NCBI RefSeq assembly: GCF_002872335.1
Contig: NZ_NJAG01000003.1
Span: 121,901 to 185,900 of the forward strand
Direction: 5' to 3'
Source: Siphonobacter sp. BAB-5405
GTDB taxonomy: Bacteria; Bacteroidota; Bacteroidia; Cytophagales; Spirosomataceae
DNA: 64,000 nt
The notes under the pieces were generated by a model. The model was not told where the DNA came from and made no database searches. It saw only the letters and a program-made list of their open reading frames with translations. Below are positions 7,750 through 16,767 of the stretch, piece after piece. The position numbers were made by a program, and so were the translations under genes. Position 1 is the stretch's first letter. Each line of letters begins with the position of its first letter.

Positions 7750-9645
7750 TTATTGAAGCTCCAGTACAAGGGAAGAACGAGCGGGAATCTGAATCTGCTG
7801 TAGATTCGATACCTGGGCCCCCGTTAGTACGTTTTTAGCCGAAGAAAAACCGTGCATACGTTCGCGAAAGCGTTCCGTATCCAGCTTTTTTTCAGTTGTA
7901 TTGGCGTTCATGAGTATCATCACAGTACCCTTAGAATCGTGCCGAAAATACGCATAGATTCCATCCTGTGGTAAAAATTGAGTCAATTTTCCCGTTTGTA
8001 AAGCTGTAGAGGTTTTGCGGAAACTAGCCAGCGTACGTACATAGGTAAAGGCTTCATTTTCGGTGGCGGTCCGGCCAGAGGCGGTAAACTTGTTGGTAGG
8101 GTCATTCGCGAAACCTCCCGGAAAATCCTTACGAACTTCAGCATCCGATGGATTTTTAAAATTCTTCATGAGAAGTTCCGTTCCGTAATAAAGTTGGGGT
8201 ATACCGCGGGTCGTAAGCAAAAAAGTTATGCCCATTTTGTACTTGTCCAAATTTTCCCCAATCACCGAATAAAAGCGATCCAGATCATGATTGTCGAGAA
8301 AAATCAGATTGCGGAACGCATCATCATAGAGGAGATCCTGCCCCAGCGTTTCGTACCAGCGGTTGATGTTCTGATTCAGGGCATCATTGCTGGCGTTATA
8401 AAGCTGAAAATCAATGGCTCCGGGCAGGTTACTCTTCCACGGAACATTGAGTTTATTCTTCACGAAGTACGCCTGATTTGTGACACTGTTTACCCAGTTT
8501 TCACCACAGATGTACAGGTTGGGATGCTCTTCCAGTAGCCGCTGGTTGAGCGTATTCATGAAGTTCAGATCGTTGTAGAAATACGTATCGACCCGCCAGG
8601 CATCGATGCCGAAATACTCGACCGTCCAGAGGGCATGCTGAATCAGAAAATTTGCTACGTACGAATTTTTATGATTCAGATCGGGCAGGAAAGGGACGAA
8701 CCAGCCATCCTGACTCACTTTGCGGTCATACTCCGAAGCGTAGGGGTCTACGATGGGCTGGTCTTTATAGGTCGTGTTCTGGTACTGCGGCCACTGGTTC
8801 AGCCAGTCTTTGGCGGGTAAATCCCGAACCAGCCAGTGATTTTTCCCCACGTGATTATAGACCGCATCCTGCATGATTTTCAACCCTTTGGCGTGAGCCG
8901 CCGCTACGAGTTTCAGGTACGCTTCGTTCCCGCCCAGGCGTTTGTCAACGCTGTAATGATCCGTAAAGCCGTAACCGTGGTACGAAGAACGCATGGCCCC
9001 ACCTTCATTGGTGGTTGGCTGATCGTTTTCGATGACGGGATTAAGCCACAACGTGGTCACGCCCAGTTCTTTGAAGTAATCGAGGTGTTTCATAATACCC
9101 GCCAGATCGCCACCGTGTCGCAGAAACGGATTAGTACGGTCCAGTTGCGTATCGGCCATATCCGCAAAACGATCATTGGAAGGATCGCCATTGGCAAAGC
9201 GATCAGGAAGCAGCAGATACACAAAGTCCCGCGAATCGACAGTCTGGGGGCGGGCGGTACGAGCCTTCAATTCATAGGGGACTGTGACAATCATTTCCCG
9301 GCCACCGTTGACAATTGTACTGTTGTTTCGTCTTTCCGTTAATGGAAATACTTTCGAAAACTGAAGTTGGAGGGTGCCGGGTTTAGTATCCGCCCCGATG
9401 GTCAGGTCCACGAATACATAATTCGGGCTTTCCACCTGATGGACCCGATCGACAAACACGCTGGGGTAATTAACCTTCACTTTCGCACCTTTGATATTCG
9501 GCCCGTATACCAGTAGCTGTACCTGTTGCTTTCTCATTCCAACGTACCAGTTGGTGGGGTTAATACGCTGGATCTTAAGACCTTGGGCAAAGAGGGGTAG
9601 CGTCTCAAGGAGCAGAAAACAGAAAAAACTGATCCGCAAAAACAT
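7750..9645 (-). CDS. Exported GH13 neopullulanase/cyclomaltodextrinase-like enzyme (SusA-like)
   Basis: The 631-residue protein begins with a signal peptide (MFLRISFFCFLLLETLPLFA, cut before or after Gln), so it is periplasmic or outer-membrane facing. An immunoglobulin-like N-terminal domain precedes the GH13 barrel. The barrel holds the nucleophile Asp353 (GIDAWRVD), acid/base Glu382 (ICGENW) and Asp454 (LDNHDLDR); a small C-terminal beta-domain follows. This architecture is that of cyclomaltodextrinase-type neopullulanases such as SusA, which shorten alpha-1,4-glucans. The ATG at 9645 is preferred over one nine codons upstream because it gives a clean signal peptide. It is first in a likely operon with pgmB and the GH65 gene. 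Confidence 0.88.
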   Translation of the reverse strand: MFLRISFFCFLLLETLPLFAQGLKIQRINPTNWYVGMRKQQVQLLVYGPNIKGAKVKVNYPSVFVDRVHQVESPNYVFVDLTIGADTKPGTLQLQFSKVFPLTERRNNSTIVNGGREMIVTVPYELKARTARPQTVDSRDFVYLLLPDRFANGDPSNDRFADMADTQLDRTNPFLRHGGDLAGIMKHLDYFKELGVTTLWLNPVIENDQPTTNEGGAMRSSYHGYGFTDHYSVDKRLGGNEAYLKLVAAAHAKGLKIMQDAVYNHVGKNHWLVRDLPAKDWLNQWPQYQNTTYKDQPIVDPYASEYDRKVSQDGWFVPFLPDLNHKNSYVANFLIQHALWTVEYFGIDAWRVDTYFYNDLNFMNTLNQRLLEEHPNLYICGENWVNSVTNQAYFVKNKLNVPWKSNLPGAIDFQLYNASNDALNQNINRWYETLGQDLLYDDAFRNLIFLDNHDLDRFYSVIGENLDKYKMGITFLLTTRGIPQLYYGTELLMKNFKNPSDAEVRKDFPGGFANDPTNKFTASGRTATENEAFTYVRTLASFRKTSTALQTGKLTQFLPQDGIYAYFRHDSKGTVMILMNANTTEKKLDTERFRERMHGFSSAKNVLTGAQVSNLQQIQIPARSSLVLELQ

Positions 9646-9870
9646 GGGGCGAATAATTAAAGTGAGTAGCAAACGAACGTAAAATTTACGGAAATATTAA
9701 TTTGTTGCGATAAAATTGATTGATTTGGATACTTAATTATAGTTAAGGGTAATAGTAAAGAAAAAATAGTCGGGAAAAGAATTCGAAAGTGTGATTCAGA
9801 ACCCTGATTTTTGAAACACTTCCGGTGAAAATGCGGTAGTGTCATTTCATAACTTCCCAAGAAAACAACC
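9646..9870. promoter_or_regulatory. Divergent intergenic region of the maltose locus
   Basis: This AT-rich 225-base gap must hold promoters for both arms of the sugar locus. I see no convincing TAnnTTTG pair and no clear operator palindrome, so this is a positional call only. Confidence 0.35.
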
Positions 9871-11598
9871 ATGTCTGTAGAAAAGCAAAATGACAAGCTG
9901 CTCATTTATGAATTGACCATTCGTTTGTTCGGTAATAAACACTCACAAGTAAAGCCCTGGGGCTCGTTGAGTGAAAATGGTACCGGCACGTTTAGTGATG
10001 TTAGTGATACCGCTCTGAAAAATTTGAAGAATTTCGGTATGACCCACGTCTGGACGATGGGTGTGCTGGAACACGCCACCATGGAAGATTTTTCGGCTCT
10101 CGGTATTCCCAAAGATCATCCGGCCGTGGTGAAAGGTCGGGCCGGCTCGCCATACGCCATCAAAGATTACTATGACGTAAACCCCTTTCTGGCTCAGAAC
10201 CCTTCGCGGCGGATGGAAGAGTTTGAAGCGATGGTGAAGCGGGTGCACGCACAGAAGCTGAAGCTGATTATTGATTTTGTACCGAATCACGTGGCTCGTC
10301 AGTATCACTCTGATGCCAAACCCGCCGGGGTGCTTGATTTTGGCGAAACGGACGTGAATACGCAGGCTTTTTCGCCGGCCAATAATTTCTATTATCTGCC
10401 GAACGAAGAATTTGCCATTCCGGAAGGCGTTCACCTGCCCATCGAGTCCCCGCACCCGTACTTCGAGTATCCGGCCCGGGCCACGGGAAATGATGTATTT
10501 CAGGCTCAACCCAGTATCAACGACTGGTACGAAACGAGTAAGCTTAATTACGGCGTTGATTACCAGAATGGTCGTTCCTGTCACTTTGACCCCATTCCGG
10601 ATACCTGGCTGAAAATGCGGGACATTCTGCTGTACTGGGTAGCGAAAGGCGTAGATGGCTTCCGCTGCGACATGGCCGAGATGGTACCGGTCGAATTCTG
10701 GGCCTGGTGTATCCCCCAGATTAAAGCCAAAGGAGATGTCATTTTTATCGCTGAAATCTATAACCCGCTACGGTACCATAACTACATCCACGTAGGTCAG
10801 TTTGATTACCTGTACGACAAAGTAGGGATGTACGATACCCTGCGAGAGCTGATGGAAGATCGGGGACACGCTTCGGGCATTACGCGGGTGTGGCAACACG
10901 AGTCCGGGGATATTGAGAAACACATGTTACGTTTCCTGGAAAATCACGACGAGCAACGGATTGCCAGTGAATTTTTTGCCGGAAAAGCCGAGTATGCCAT
11001 TCCCGCCTGGGTGGTGAGTGCCACGCAGGGACGCGGTCCGGTGATGTACTATTTCGGGCAGGAAGTAGGCGAGCCCGCTGCCGAAGCCGAAGGGTTCCAG
11101 ACGAACGATGGCCGAACTACGTTGTTCGACTGGTGGCGGGTGCCGCAGTGGCAGAAGTGGATGAATGATGGGAAATTCGACGGCGGACTATTGTCGCCCG
11201 AAGAGAAAAAGCTGTACGATTTTTACCTGACTGTCAACAAACTCTGTCGCAAGTCGGAAGCCATTCAATACGGCAATTTCTTTGATGTACAGTACGTGAA
11301 TGGGGGCGGCCAATCCGCGGGCTACGACGAATCGAAACTGTATAGTTACCTACGGTACACCGAAAATCAGATCTTACTGATCGTAACGAATTTCAGTCGA
11401 ACGCAGACGTATCAAACGCAGGTACGAATCCCCGAATTGTTCTGGAATATGGCGGGCCTTTCACCGCAGGCATCGTATGCGTACAGGGAAATTTTCCTGA
11501 ACAAGAAAGTAAAAGGAAGCTTCCAGGCCACCGATGGAATTGCCGTCCAAATTCCGGCCAATAGTGCGTTGATTTTCGAAATCACTCCCCAAACGTAA
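9871..11598 (+). CDS. Cytoplasmic GH13 alpha-amylase-family protein
   Basis: This 575-residue GH13 protein has no signal peptide. Its catalytic triad is visible: nucleophile Asp267 (VDGFRCDMAE), acid/base Glu295 (FIAEIYN) and Asp360 (LENHDEQR). The barrel starts almost at residue 10 (LLIYELTIRLFGNK), and a beta-sandwich C-terminal domain closes the protein. The family hydrolyses or transfers alpha-glucans. A cytoplasmic place fits trimming of imported maltodextrins before the GH65 phosphorylase. It is 16 bases upstream of the sugar transporter gene, so the two are co-transcribed. The exact specificity (alpha-1,4 hydrolase or transferase) cannot be read from the sequence. Confidence 0.85.
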   Translation: MSVEKQNDKLLIYELTIRLFGNKHSQVKPWGSLSENGTGTFSDVSDTALKNLKNFGMTHVWTMGVLEHATMEDFSALGIPKDHPAVVKGRAGSPYAIKDYYDVNPFLAQNPSRRMEEFEAMVKRVHAQKLKLIIDFVPNHVARQYHSDAKPAGVLDFGETDVNTQAFSPANNFYYLPNEEFAIPEGVHLPIESPHPYFEYPARATGNDVFQAQPSINDWYETSKLNYGVDYQNGRSCHFDPIPDTWLKMRDILLYWVAKGVDGFRCDMAEMVPVEFWAWCIPQIKAKGDVIFIAEIYNPLRYHNYIHVGQFDYLYDKVGMYDTLRELMEDRGHASGITRVWQHESGDIEKHMLRFLENHDEQRIASEFFAGKAEYAIPAWVVSATQGRGPVMYYFGQEVGEPAAEAEGFQTNDGRTTLFDWWRVPQWQKWMNDGKFDGGLLSPEEKKLYDFYLTVNKLCRKSEAIQYGNFFDVQYVNGGGQSAGYDESKLYSYLRYTENQILLIVTNFSRTQTYQTQVRIPELFWNMAGLSPQASYAYREIFLNKKVKGSFQATDGIAVQIPANSALIFEITPQT

Positions 11599-11614
11599 TC
11601 CATCCCCTACGCGA

Positions 11615-12943
11615 ATGCCCGGTTCCCCTGCTTCTGCTTCCATTTTTTCAAAACCCCGGTTATCGTTCTGGCAAATCTGGAACATGAGCTTCGGGTTTAT
11701 GGGCATTCAATTTGGCTTTGCTCTGCAAAACGCCAATACGAGTCGCATTTTTTCCACCCTCGGAGCAGACGCCGAAGAAATCCCTTTGTTATGGATTGCG
11801 GCTCCGCTGACGGGCATGTTGGTACAGCCCATCATTGGCTACTTCAGTGACCGAACCTGGCACCCCAAGTGGGGGCGGCGGCGACCGTTTTTTTTCTTTG
11901 GAGCCGTATTTGCTACGCTGGCTCTGATTTTCATGCCTAATTCCTCCAGCCTTTGGATGGCGGGCAGTATGCTCTGGATTCTGGATGCATCCATTAATAT
12001 CTCGATGGAACCGTTCCGGGCCTTTGTGGGCGACCTGTTGCCCAGTGAACAACGTACGTCTGGGTTCGCCATGCAAAGCTTTTTCATTGGCGTGGGAGCG
12101 GTAATAGCGTCGGCACTGCCCGCTATATTTACGTACCTTGGCGTGGCGAATACGGCAGATCCGGGTGAAATTCCAAACTCAGTTCGGTGGTCGTATTACC
12201 TGGGAGCCGCCGCCTTTATTTCCTGTGTTTCCTATACCGTACTCACGACGAAAGAATATCCACCCGAAAATCTGGAAGCCTTCCGTCAGGAAGGACAACA
12301 TCGTCGCCTGGGGGATGAATTCAGGGAAACCTTTTCGGGCCTGTTTCAAATGCCTAAGGTCATGCGTCAACTGGCCGTTGTACAGTTTTTCACCTGGTTT
12401 GGGCTGTTTTGCATGTGGATTTATACGACCAATGCTGTAACGGAACACATTTACGGAACCAGCGATACACATTCCGAACGGTACAATGAAGGAGCGAATT
12501 TTGTGGGGACGGCATTTGCCGTGTACAATGGTGTCTCGGCTCTTTTCTCCTTACTGGTTCCAACCATTGCCGCCCGAATCGGACGGCGAATGACCCATTT
12601 GCTAAGTCTGGTAATCGGAGGGTTTGGACTCATTTCGATCTATTTCATACAAGATCCACAGTGGCTGCTACTTTCCATGACCGGCGTCGGTATTGCCTGG
12701 ACGAGTATTCTGACCATACCCTACGCTTTATTATCCGGTAGCCTGCCTGCCGAACGAATGGGTTACTTTATGGGCGTATTTAACTTCTTTATTGTATTCC
12801 CTCAGTTTCTGGCGAGCCTGGGATTATCCTATCTCATCAAGCTGGTAGGTTGGGCTCCGATTCAGGTTATCGTCTTCGGGGGAATTTTATTGATTATCGC
12901 GGGGTTAATGACCCTGCGTGTCGATGATGAAGAGAAGGCTTAA
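11615..12943 (+). CDS. MFS/GPH-type sugar transporter, probably maltose/maltodextrin
   Basis: The 442-residue protein has about 12 hydrophobic segments. The loop between segments 2 and 3 reads GYFSDRTWHPKWGRRRPF, the hallmark of the SLC45/GPH-like sugar:cation symporters. An N-terminal helix begins FWQIWNMSFGFMGIQ. It sits directly behind a cytoplasmic amylase gene and across from maltose phosphorylase, so import of maltose or short maltodextrins is the simplest role. The start at 11615 leaves a 16-base gap to the amylase gene. Substrate assignment is by neighbourhood. Confidence 0.87.
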   Translation: MPGSPASASIFSKPRLSFWQIWNMSFGFMGIQFGFALQNANTSRIFSTLGADAEEIPLLWIAAPLTGMLVQPIIGYFSDRTWHPKWGRRRPFFFFGAVFATLALIFMPNSSSLWMAGSMLWILDASINISMEPFRAFVGDLLPSEQRTSGFAMQSFFIGVGAVIASALPAIFTYLGVANTADPGEIPNSVRWSYYLGAAAFISCVSYTVLTTKEYPPENLEAFRQEGQHRRLGDEFRETFSGLFQMPKVMRQLAVVQFFTWFGLFCMWIYTTNAVTEHIYGTSDTHSERYNEGANFVGTAFAVYNGVSALFSLLVPTIAARIGRRMTHLLSLVIGGFGLISIYFIQDPQWLLLSMTGVGIAWTSILTIPYALLSGSLPAERMGYFMGVFNFFIVFPQFLASLGLSYLIKLVGWAPIQVIVFGGILLIIAGLMTLRVDDEEKA

Positions 12944-12967
12944 CGAACGATTCTACGTATTCAGTTC

Positions 12968-13768
12968 ATGATAAAGATAAGTATGTGGCTTGGCTTATGG
13001 CTGGCCTGCGTTATAGGTGAACCGGAGCTAATTCAGCAAAAGCTTCAAATCCCAAAGGGTCAGACGCCGGGAGAAACGGTGGGTACCGTAGCCCTGAGTT
13101 TTCTTAATACGCCGTACGTGGCCCGTACCCTCGAACAGCCCGGCGATGAACAACTGGTAATAAACCTGCGGGAACTGGACTGCACGACGTTTGTCGAGAA
13201 TGTATTGGCTCTTACCCAAACCATTGAGTCCGATACGCTGACCGTGGATTACTTTAAGCACCAGTTAGCCCGGTATCGCTACGATCAGGGGAAGGTGCAG
13301 GGGTATGGAAGTCGGCAGCACTATTTTTCATCGTTTTTACAGCAACTGGTTCGCTATGGCGATGCTCGCTTGATGGCAGAGGAGTGGGGTGGCGTACCCT
13401 ACAATAAACCCATTGACTTCATGACGAAACACCGGAATTTATATGCTCAACTGGCTGACTCGCAGAACTTCGACCAAGTACAAACGCTGGAACAGGCCCT
13501 GAATCAGGTTCAGAAGTACTACATTCCGAAGGATAAACTACCTGCCATCGAATCGAACCTGCGTACAGGTGATATCATTGGGATTACTTCTGCTAAAGCT
13601 GGGCTGGATGTTTCACACGAAGGATTTGCGTATCAAAAAGGGGGGAAGGTGTATTTGCTGCACGCCTCAACGGATCAGAAAAAAGTGGTGATTTCGGCGG
13701 AACCGTTGGCGGCGTATTTGAACCGACACCGGGATCAGACGGGGATCATTGTGGCTCGTCTGCAATAA
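12968..13768 (+). CDS. DUF1460 protein, exported N-acetylmuramoyl-L-alanine amidase-like
   Basis: At 266 residues with a short N-terminal hydrophobic segment, the protein is probably exported. Cys72 in LDCTTFVEN and His217 in DVSHEGFAY give the Cys-His pair of the NlpC/P60-like fold seen in DUF1460 proteins, which are linked in Bacteroides to cleavage of N-acetylmuramoyl-L-alanine bonds. It begins 24 bases after the transporter stop, so it may be read from the same transcript, but a role in maltose use is not expected; cell-wall turnover or recycling is likelier. Confidence 0.82.
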   Translation: MIKISMWLGLWLACVIGEPELIQQKLQIPKGQTPGETVGTVALSFLNTPYVARTLEQPGDEQLVINLRELDCTTFVENVLALTQTIESDTLTVDYFKHQLARYRYDQGKVQGYGSRQHYFSSFLQQLVRYGDARLMAEEWGGVPYNKPIDFMTKHRNLYAQLADSQNFDQVQTLEQALNQVQKYYIPKDKLPAIESNLRTGDIIGITSAKAGLDVSHEGFAYQKGGKVYLLHASTDQKKVVISAEPLAAYLNRHRDQTGIIVARLQ

Positions 13769-13819
13769 ATCACGAATACGAACTCAAATCCATTGATTAC
13801 TTAACAAAGGCTACGAGGC

Positions 13820-14422
13820 ATGGCGAAACGGCTTGATACCCCTAAAAAATCGGACAGACCTCTGGATAAACGCACGGCGATTCTGGAGGCTACGCTGGAT
13901 TTGATATCAAAGAATGGGTTCCATGCCACACCCATGAGTATGGTCGCTCAGCACGCCAACGTAGCCGCCGGAACGATTTATCATTACTTCGAAAGCAAGG
14001 AGCAACTGATTGATGAACTTTTTCTGCTGTACCGGGATAAAATCGCTCTGGTGATTCAGGAAAGTGATGATACGACTAAACCGTACCGTGATCGGTTCAG
14101 AAGTGTATTTCTGGGTTTGTACGACTACTATGTAAGTCATCCCGATCAGTTTCTGTTTATTGAGCATTACGCCAATTCGCCCATTATGAACAAGCTCTCC
14201 AAAGAGGAAATGTTCAACTTTTATCAGCCACTCTGGGAGTTTTTACGAAAAGGGATTCACACGGGACAATTGAAAGACATTTCCTCCCGCTTGATGGCCT
14301 GGATGGTCTACGGCAACATCACCGCCGTGGTAAAAATGAAACTTTCGGGTGATCTGACGCTGGATGTTATGTTGCTGAACACGGCCGTAAATACGGTTTG
14401 GGAGGGTTTGAAGCGGGGGTGA
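13820..14422 (+). CDS. TetR/AcrR-family transcriptional regulator
   Basis: The 200-residue protein has an N-terminal TetR domain (residues about 18-64) with the recognition region MSMVAQHANVAAGTIYHYF at roughly 40-57, followed by an all-helical ligand and dimerisation domain. The ligand is unknown. It lies 51 bases after the DUF1460 gene on the same strand; no efflux pump is adjacent, so its target genes cannot be named. The heptamer repeat array begins 10 bases past its stop codon. Confidence 0.9.
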   Translation: MAKRLDTPKKSDRPLDKRTAILEATLDLISKNGFHATPMSMVAQHANVAAGTIYHYFESKEQLIDELFLLYRDKIALVIQESDDTTKPYRDRFRSVFLGLYDYYVSHPDQFLFIEHYANSPIMNKLSKEEMFNFYQPLWEFLRKGIHTGQLKDISSRLMAWMVYGNITAVVKMKLSGDLTLDVMLLNTAVNTVWEGLKRG

Positions 14423-14431
14423 GGACGGGTT

Positions 14432-14482
14432 GGGTTTTGGGTTTTGGGTTTTGGGTTTTGGGTTTTGGGTTTTGGGTTTTGG
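14432..14482 (+). repeat. Seven tandem copies of GGGTTTT
   Basis: Seven perfect 7-base units run from 14432 to 14480, followed by GG. The plus strand can form a G-quadruplex (runs of three G separated by four T). It is intergenic, directly after the TetR stop, so copy-number change would not shift a coding frame. Confidence 0.97.
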
Positions 14483-14503
14483 TAGAATAAACCCGGTAAA
14501 GAT

Positions 14504-14855
14504 AGCGAGACGGGTTGTCCGTAGCATTTGCTACGGATTTTTAATTTGTAGGCTGTGCCTACTGGGTGGGCCAGTTCCCCGCATTGCATACGGGGCTATT
14601 GAAATTGAACCCTTCAGGGTTGGCGAGTCGGTATGCAAGCCTGGATGAAAAAGGGGGCCGTGTAACCCCGGAGGGGTTTCATTTGTTTAGCCATGGGTGC
14701 AACCCATGGTTAGCTTACCGATTTGATTCCGCTACATTGTATACGGAGCTTAATGTTATTGAACCCCTTCAGGGTTATAATGCCTAAGATGTGCTGTACT
14801 AGTGCCGGTTTCTAAACCTGTACCTACCATGTGGTAGTTTCCAACTGCCCAGTTA
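14504..14855. repeat. Palindromic repeat field R1
   Basis: This gene-free stretch is a chain of short hairpins: tccgtagc/gctacgga (14518-14537), gtaggctgtgcctac (14548-14562), ccccg/cgggg (14577-14595), gaacccttcagggtt (14608-14622), aaccccggaggggtt (14664-14678) and ccatgggtgcaacccatgg (14691-14709). Three modules recur inverted in the second field near 22.8-23.2 kb: 14504-14538 matches 22891-22925 (30 of 35 bases), 14571-14623 matches 23032-23087, including an identical 21-base core at 14577-14597, and 14798-14830 matches 23088-23120 (28 of 33). No convincing reading frame crosses it. Confidence 0.9.
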
Positions 14856-14873
14856 TGGCAATAAATAAACGAA

Positions 14874-14891
14874 AAAGGCAGGTTCTTACCT
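14874..14891 (-). terminator. Rho-independent terminator, probably of the subtilase gene
   Basis: The hairpin ggcaggt/acctgcc sits at 14876-14893 by my count (give or take 2 bases) with the run AAAAA on its left, so it works on the minus strand. It is about 140 bases past the subtilase stop, the nearest minus-strand gene; I see nothing clear in 14895-15035 apart from a weak imperfect inverted repeat. Confidence 0.6.
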
Positions 14892-15035
14892 GCCTGATTA
14901 TCGCACCAGTGGGCTCTCTCGAATTAAGTATGTAACAAAAATAAAACCGGAAGTCCAGATTTCTTCCTCATCAGAAGACCTCCAAACTTCCCGGTTGTCA
15001 CAGTTAATTGAAAACGGTAAACTAAAAACAGTACA

Positions 15036-16655
15036 CTATTTAATCTTACCCGCTTTTTCCCATTCCAGGGCCAATTTTACGGCATTATAAGCGTTTACTT
15101 CACCGCCTGAATTAGAAAGTTCGCCAAAAGCAACCTGACCTTCGCCACCGGGCTGATTTACCTGTTGTTCCGGAAACTTCACGGTTGATTCAATCAGCAA
15201 TTGCCGTAACTGGGCGGCCGTAATTTTGGGAAAATAAGATTTCACCAGAGCCGCTACACCCGCTACTACCGGAGCGGCCATCGACGTACCGTCCAGCTCT
15301 TCGTATTTTGAACCGGGTACGGTAGAGTACAGAGCCACGCCGGGGGAGAACAAATCCACGCCTTTTTTACCGTAGTTCGAGAAGTTGGCTACTTTGTTGG
15401 GTTCCCAGCTCAACGCACCTACTTCAATCCAGTTGTTAGGCTCAGTACCCGATTTGAGTTTACGGTTCGGGAAGTTAGGCTCTACATCCGTGTTCTGCGA
15501 TTCGTTACCAGCGGCGTGAACCAGCAGTACATTCTTCGATTCTGCGTATTTCACGGCTTCATCAACCGCTTCTTTCTGGGGTGAATACGCTTTACCGAAC
15601 GACATGTTGATAATCTGTGCTCCGTTGTCGACGGCATAACGAATGGCATTAGCCACGTCTTTGTCACGCTCATCGCCGTCCGGTACGGCCCGTACGACCA
15701 GGATTTTTACGTTATCAGCGACGCCCTTCATGCCCAGATCATTATTACGGTCGGCACCGATGATACCCGCTACGTGCGTACCGTGACGAGCGTCAGGGCC
15801 AATCACGTCGTTATTGCCGTAGTTATGATCTTTGGTATCTTCCGGATTATCACCGATGATAGTCTGACGGGCGTTGTAATCCGGATTAAGTTGTACTTCA
15901 GCTTCCGTCTTGTAGTGATCGTAAGCTTCCTGCAACTCTTTCTCGTTATAACCCATCTGGAAACCGCGTTCGTAGGCGGCAATCGCCCGCTTCAGTTTGC
16001 CATCGGCGGTCGTTTTATCGATTTTAGCTACATCTTCCGCCGTAACGGTATCCTTCTTCAGGTACTCCTTCAGCGTTGCACCAGCTTCCGTATAAGACTT
16101 CAGCAGGTTTTCAATCAACGGAAGCATCATTTTAGACTCCTGAGCTTTCTCGTTGTAGGCAATTTTTAATTCCTGATAGTACGTGAAGGCGTCTTTCTGA
16201 TCGGCAGCAATATCGGCTTCCGCTTTTCCGTCGAAAAGTTTCTTGTACTTACCGTATTCCCGGGTCAGTTCCAGTCCTTCCTTATCGACGTTCTGTCCGT
16301 CTTTATTGCCGAGGAAGCTCCAGCCGTGTACGTCATCCACATAGCCGTTGTTGTCGTCGTCCTTACCATTACCCGCAATTTCCTTGGGGTTGGTCCAGAT
16401 TTTCGATTTCAGATCTTCATGGTTGATATCAATTCCGGAATCGATCACCCCTACGATCACGGGCGATGATTTACGTTTTTTAACTAATTCGTAGGCTTTC
16501 TCTGAACTTACGCCGCGGATTTTATCGGCTGAATAGTCAAGATTAAACCAGTTGGTTGGGGCTTTCGTCTTTACCGGTTCCGTAACAGGAGCCTGATTCT
16601 GAGCGGTTGCTAAATGGGCAGCAAGCAGTGCTACCGGAATGAACCATTTACGCAT
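15036..16655 (-). CDS. Secreted subtilisin-like serine protease (S8 family)
   Basis: The 539-residue protein starts with a signal peptide (MRKWFIPVALLAAHLATAQ). The S8 catalytic triad is Asp72 (GVIDSGID), His291 (RHGTHVAG) and Ser458 (DGTSMAAP), with the oxyanion Asn in HAAGNES. The gap of about 220 residues between Asp and His is unusually long and holds a charged, helical insertion rich in Lys and Glu (roughly residues 110-250). Such insertions occur in Bacteroidota subtilases. There is no obvious C-terminal sorting domain; the protein ends soon after the catalytic domain, so it is probably periplasmic or secreted. Substrate unknown. Confidence 0.92.
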   Translation of the reverse strand: MRKWFIPVALLAAHLATAQNQAPVTEPVKTKAPTNWFNLDYSADKIRGVSSEKAYELVKKRKSSPVIVGVIDSGIDINHEDLKSKIWTNPKEIAGNGKDDDNNGYVDDVHGWSFLGNKDGQNVDKEGLELTREYGKYKKLFDGKAEADIAADQKDAFTYYQELKIAYNEKAQESKMMLPLIENLLKSYTEAGATLKEYLKKDTVTAEDVAKIDKTTADGKLKRAIAAYERGFQMGYNEKELQEAYDHYKTEAEVQLNPDYNARQTIIGDNPEDTKDHNYGNNDVIGPDARHGTHVAGIIGADRNNDLGMKGVADNVKILVVRAVPDGDERDKDVANAIRYAVDNGAQIINMSFGKAYSPQKEAVDEAVKYAESKNVLLVHAAGNESQNTDVEPNFPNRKLKSGTEPNNWIEVGALSWEPNKVANFSNYGKKGVDLFSPGVALYSTVPGSKYEELDGTSMAAPVVAGVAALVKSYFPKITAAQLRQLLIESTVKFPEQQVNQPGGEGQVAFGELSNSGGEVNAYNAVKLALEWEKAGKIK

Positions 16656-16767
16656 ATCAAATCGTGTTAATGAAATTTCACCTATAATAACTCATAAATA
16701 GGAAGAAAAGTCCAGCAAAGCCTACTAATTATTGTTAAAAGGCCTAGATTCCGGACATTCGGGTATT

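Noticed and set aside
14432..14482. Telomere or CRISPR-like array
   Set aside because: The unit is 7 bases with no spacers and no cas genes nearby, and chromosomal genes continue on both sides, so it is a simple tandem repeat.
14430..14787. Short open frames across the heptamer array and palindrome field
   Set aside because: They translate simple repeats and hairpins with no domain and are not conserved between the two fields.
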